The translations under genes and the position numbers were made by a program. 58,907 nucleotides of DNA from Comamonadaceae bacterium. GTDB lineage: Bacteria; Pseudomonadota; Gammaproteobacteria; Burkholderiales; Burkholderiaceae_C. This document shows, piece by piece, positions 56,560 to 58,907 of this stretch; position 1 is the stretch's first letter; every line of letters begins with the position of its first letter. The notes beneath the pieces are model-generated. The model was not told the DNA's origin and made no database searches. It saw nothing but the letters and a program-made list of their open reading frames with translations. Where the stretch lies: NCBI GenBank assembly GCA_013297925.1, contig JAAFJC010000014.1, forward strand, positions 1 to 58,907. Reading direction: 5' to 3'.

Positions 56560-58907
56560 TTAGTTGCGCTCAAGTTCAATGTCAATGCCCAAAGAGCGAA
56601 TCTCTTTGACCAAGACGTTGAACGACTCAGGCATGCCCGCCTGGATGGTGTGCTCGCCCTTGACGATGCTCTCGTACACCTTGGTACGGCCTTGCACGTC
56701 GTCGGACTTGACAGTCAACATCTCTTGCAGTGTGTAGGAAGCGCCATAGGCCTTGAGTGCCCACACTTCCATCTCGCCGAAACGCTGGCCACCAAACTGT
56801 GCCTTGCCTCCCAGCGGTTGCTGAGTGACCAAGCTGTAAGGGCCGGTAGAGCGAGCGTGCATCTTGTCGTCCACCAAGTGGTGCAACTTCAAGACGTGCA
56901 TATAGCCCACGGTGGTGGGGCGCTCAAAGCGCTCGCCAGTGCGGCCATCAGACAGATAGGCCTGCGTGCGGGTGTCGGTCAAGCCTTTTTTCGTTGCGAT
57001 GTCTTCTGGGTAAGCCAGCTTGAGCATCGCGCGGATTTCTTCTTCGGCTGCGCCGTCGAACACGGGAGTAGCAAACGTTGCGCCGCTAGATAGATTGCGT
57101 GCCATTTCTTGCACGTTCTCATCAGACAGCTTGGAGAGATCTTCCTTGCGGCCAGAGGCGTTGTAGAAAGCTTCCATGTACTTGCGCAGCTCAGCCGATT
57201 TGGCTTCGGCTTGCAGCATGTCGCCAATGCGTTGGCCAATGCCTTTGCCAGCCCAGCCCAAGTGCACTTCAAGCACCTGACCGACGTTCATGCGCGATGG
57301 CACGCCCAGCGGGTTGAGCACGATGTCGCATGGTGTGCCGTCTGCCATATAAGGCATGTCTTCCACGGGCACTATTTTTGACACCACGCCCTTGTTACCG
57401 TGACGGCCGGCCATCTTGTCACCGGGCTGCAAGCGGCGCTTCACAGCCAAATAAACCTTGACCATCTTGAGCACGCCTGCTGGCAACTCGTCGCCTTGCG
57501 TGAGTTTTTTGCGCTTTTCTTCAAAAGCCAGGTCGAAGCTGTGGCGCTGCTGCTCAATCGCGTTCTTGATGGATTCGAGCTGAGCGGCCACTTCTTCATC
57601 GGCAGGGCGAATGTCGAACCAGTGGTATTTCTCCACCGAAGCCATGTAGGCCTTGTCGATCTTCGTGCCTTTGGCCAGCTTCTGAGGGCCGCCATTGGCG
57701 ATCTTGCCGTGCAAGAGCTTTTCAATACGATCAAACGCATCGGCTTCCACAATGCGGAGCTGATCGTTCAGATCGAGGCGGAAGCGCTTGAGTTCATCAT
57801 CAATGATCTGCTGCGCACGCTTGTCGCGCACGATGCCTTCACGGGTGAAGACCTGCACATCAATCACAGTGCCTTGCGAGCCCTGATCCACGCGCAGAGA
57901 TGTGTCTTTCACATCGCTGGCTTTCTCGCCGAAGATGGCGCGGAGCAGCTTCTCTTCAGGCGTGAGCGTCGTCTCGCCTTTTGGCGTGACCTTGCCGACC
58001 AGTGTGTCGCCGGGCTGCACTTCTGCGCCCACGTAGATGATGCCGGATTCATCCAAACGGTTGAGCTGCTGCTCAGAGAGGTTTGGAATATCGCGGGTGA
58101 TCTCTTCCGAGCCCAGCTTGGTATCACGCGCCATCACCACGAGCTCTTCGATATGGATCGAGGTGTAGCGGTCTTCCGACACCACGCGCTCACTGATCAA
58201 GATCGAATCTTCGAAGTTGTAACCGTTCCAAGGCATGAAGGCCACGAGCATGTTTTGACCCAAGGCGAGTTCGCCCAAGTCAGTCGATGCACCATCAGCC
58301 ACCACGTCGCCTTTAGCGATCTTGTCGCCACGCTTAACGATGGGGCGCTGGTGGATATTGGTGTTTTGGTTGGAGCGTTGATACTGGATCAGGTTGTAGA
58401 TATCCACACCGACTTCACCAGCCACCGCCTCTTTGTCATCCACACGCACCACGATACGGCTGGCATCGACGTAATCGACCACACCGCCGCGATTGGCCGT
58501 GACGACCGTGCCAGAGTCCACCGCAGCCACGCGCTCAATGCCCGTGCCCACAAAGGCTTTTTCTGGGCGCAGCACAGGCACCGCTTGACGCTGCATGTTC
58601 GCGCCCATCAGCGCGCGGTTCGCATCATCGTGCTCAAGGAAGGGCACGAGAGAAGCAGCCACAGAGACGATCTGGGCAGGCGACACATCCATGTATTGGA
58701 TGACTTCTGCGCCCACGAGCACAGATTCACCCTTGTCACGGGCAGAGATCAGCTCGCCAGTGAGCTTGCCGTCTTTATCCAGCACGGTGTTCGCCTGAGC
58801 GATCACGTATTTGCCTTCTTCGATGGCCGAGAGGTAATCAATCTGATTGGTCACCTTGCTGTCGATCACGCGGCGATATGGCGTTTCGATGAAGCCATAC
58901 TCGTTCA
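56560..58907 (-). CDS. rpoB: RNA polymerase subunit beta, C-terminal part (5' end outside the window)
   Basis: About 781 residues of beta are present, beginning at the [13 protein letters not shown] region (near E. coli residue 590), which is just after the rifampicin-binding region. Seen are [20 protein letters not shown], the conserved [13 protein letters not shown] and the C-terminal switch [19 protein letters not shown]. The gene continues to the right of the window and is incomplete only because of the window edge. Confidence 0.97.
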   Translation of the reverse strand, partial: NEYGFIETPYRRVIDSKVTNQIDYLSAIEEGKYVIAQANTVLDKDGKLTGELISARDKGESVLVGAEVIQYMDVSPAQIVSVAASLVPFLEHDDANRALMGANMQRQAVPVLRPEKAFVGTGIERVAAVDSGTVVTANRGGVVDYVDASRIVVRVDDKEAVAGEVGVDIYNLIQYQRSNQNTNIHQRPIVKRGDKIAKGDVVADGASTDLGELALGQNMLVAFMPWNGYNFEDSILISERVVSEDRYTSIHIEELVVMARDTKLGSEEITRDIPNLSEQQLNRLDESGIIYVGAEVQPGDTLVGKVTPKGETTLTPEEKLLRAIFGEKASDVKDTSLRVDQGSQGTVIDVQVFTREGIVRDKRAQQIIDDELKRFRLDLNDQLRIVEADAFDRIEKLLHGKIANGGPQKLAKGTKIDKAYMASVEKYHWFDIRPADEEVAAQLESIKNAIEQQRHSFDLAFEEKRKKLTQGDELPAGVLKMVKVYLAVKRRLQPGDKMAGRHGNKGVVSKIVPVEDMPYMADGTPCDIVLNPLGVPSRMNVGQVLEVHLGWAGKGIGQRIGDMLQAEAKSAELRKYMEAFYNASGRKEDLSKLSDENVQEMARNLSSGATFATPVFDGAAEEEIRAMLKLAYPEDIATKKGLTDTRTQAYLSDGRTGERFERPTTVGYMHVLKLHHLVDDKMHARSTGPYSLVTQQPLGGKAQFGGQRFGEMEVWALKAYGASYTLQEMLTVKSDDVQGRTKVYESIVKGEHTIQAGMPESFNVLVKEIRSLGIDIELERN

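Overview
The window is chromosomal DNA of a betaproteobacterium, order Burkholderiales, most likely Comamonadaceae or a close relative. The evidence is the tmRNA tag ANDERFALAA, an AroA-Cmk fusion, the order gyrA/pheA/tyrA/aroA-cmk/rpsA/ihfB/lapA/lapB, a hemC-hemD-hemX-hemY cluster facing ppc, and Burkholderiales-like RpoB/RpoC and GyrA. It opens inside the start of rplN (ribosomal protein L14, minus strand) and closes inside rpoB (minus strand).

Layout. 1-6060: rplN start with its promoter, a DUF1569-type secreted protein, a patatin-like hydrolase, then dsbA, a SPOR-domain protein, argS and an OmpA-like protein on the minus strand. 6351-17104: a plus-strand run of gyrA, pheA, tyrA, aroA-cmk, rpsA, ihfB, lapA, lapB and ssrA (tmRNA). 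17105-22192: a 5 kb integrated element in the 3' end of ssrA, with a P4-type tyrosine integrase, an HI1419/HI1420-type toxin-antitoxin pair, an unrecognised 277-residue protein, and an overlapping operon of an AlpA-like regulator, an HTH_55-like protein, a 75-residue protein and a winged-helix Rep-like protein. The Rep-like gene runs into an array of four 19-bp palindromes that looks like an origin or operator. 22251-32210: an XRE protein, an MFS transporter, rsmE, amgK, divergent lptD-surA-rsmA, and comM. 32390-35130: a sigma54 promoter, an outer-membrane protein, glnK and amtB (ammonium uptake). 35331-44841: mpl, a small membrane protein, glmU followed by a sugar-acid cluster (dehydratase, kdgK-like, dgoK), a DUF6279-like lipoprotein and a Kef-type antiporter. 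44866-49009: hemY, hemX, hemD, hemC with stop/start overlaps. 49102-58907: ppc, a structured intergenic region, then rpoC and rpoB.

The most unusual feature is a dispersed 41-bp repeat: GCCGGCATA, 3 variable bases, TCTGCGC, 5 variable bases, then an imperfect hairpin GCTAT...ATAGC. I find 14 clear and 4 degenerate copies, about one per 3-4 kb. Eight clear copies and two degenerate ones lie inside protein genes (aroA, lapB, rsmE, a small membrane protein, kdgK, glmU, kef, ppc, rsmA, hemX). In all ten, in either orientation, the first base of the repeat in the gene's sense is codon position 1, so every copy adds one of two recurring peptides. This resembles DNA-uptake sequences or Rickettsia-type coding palindromic elements rather than ordinary intergenic REPs. 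A second undescribed-looking system is the 33-bp-phased palindrome array at the end of the island's Rep-like gene.
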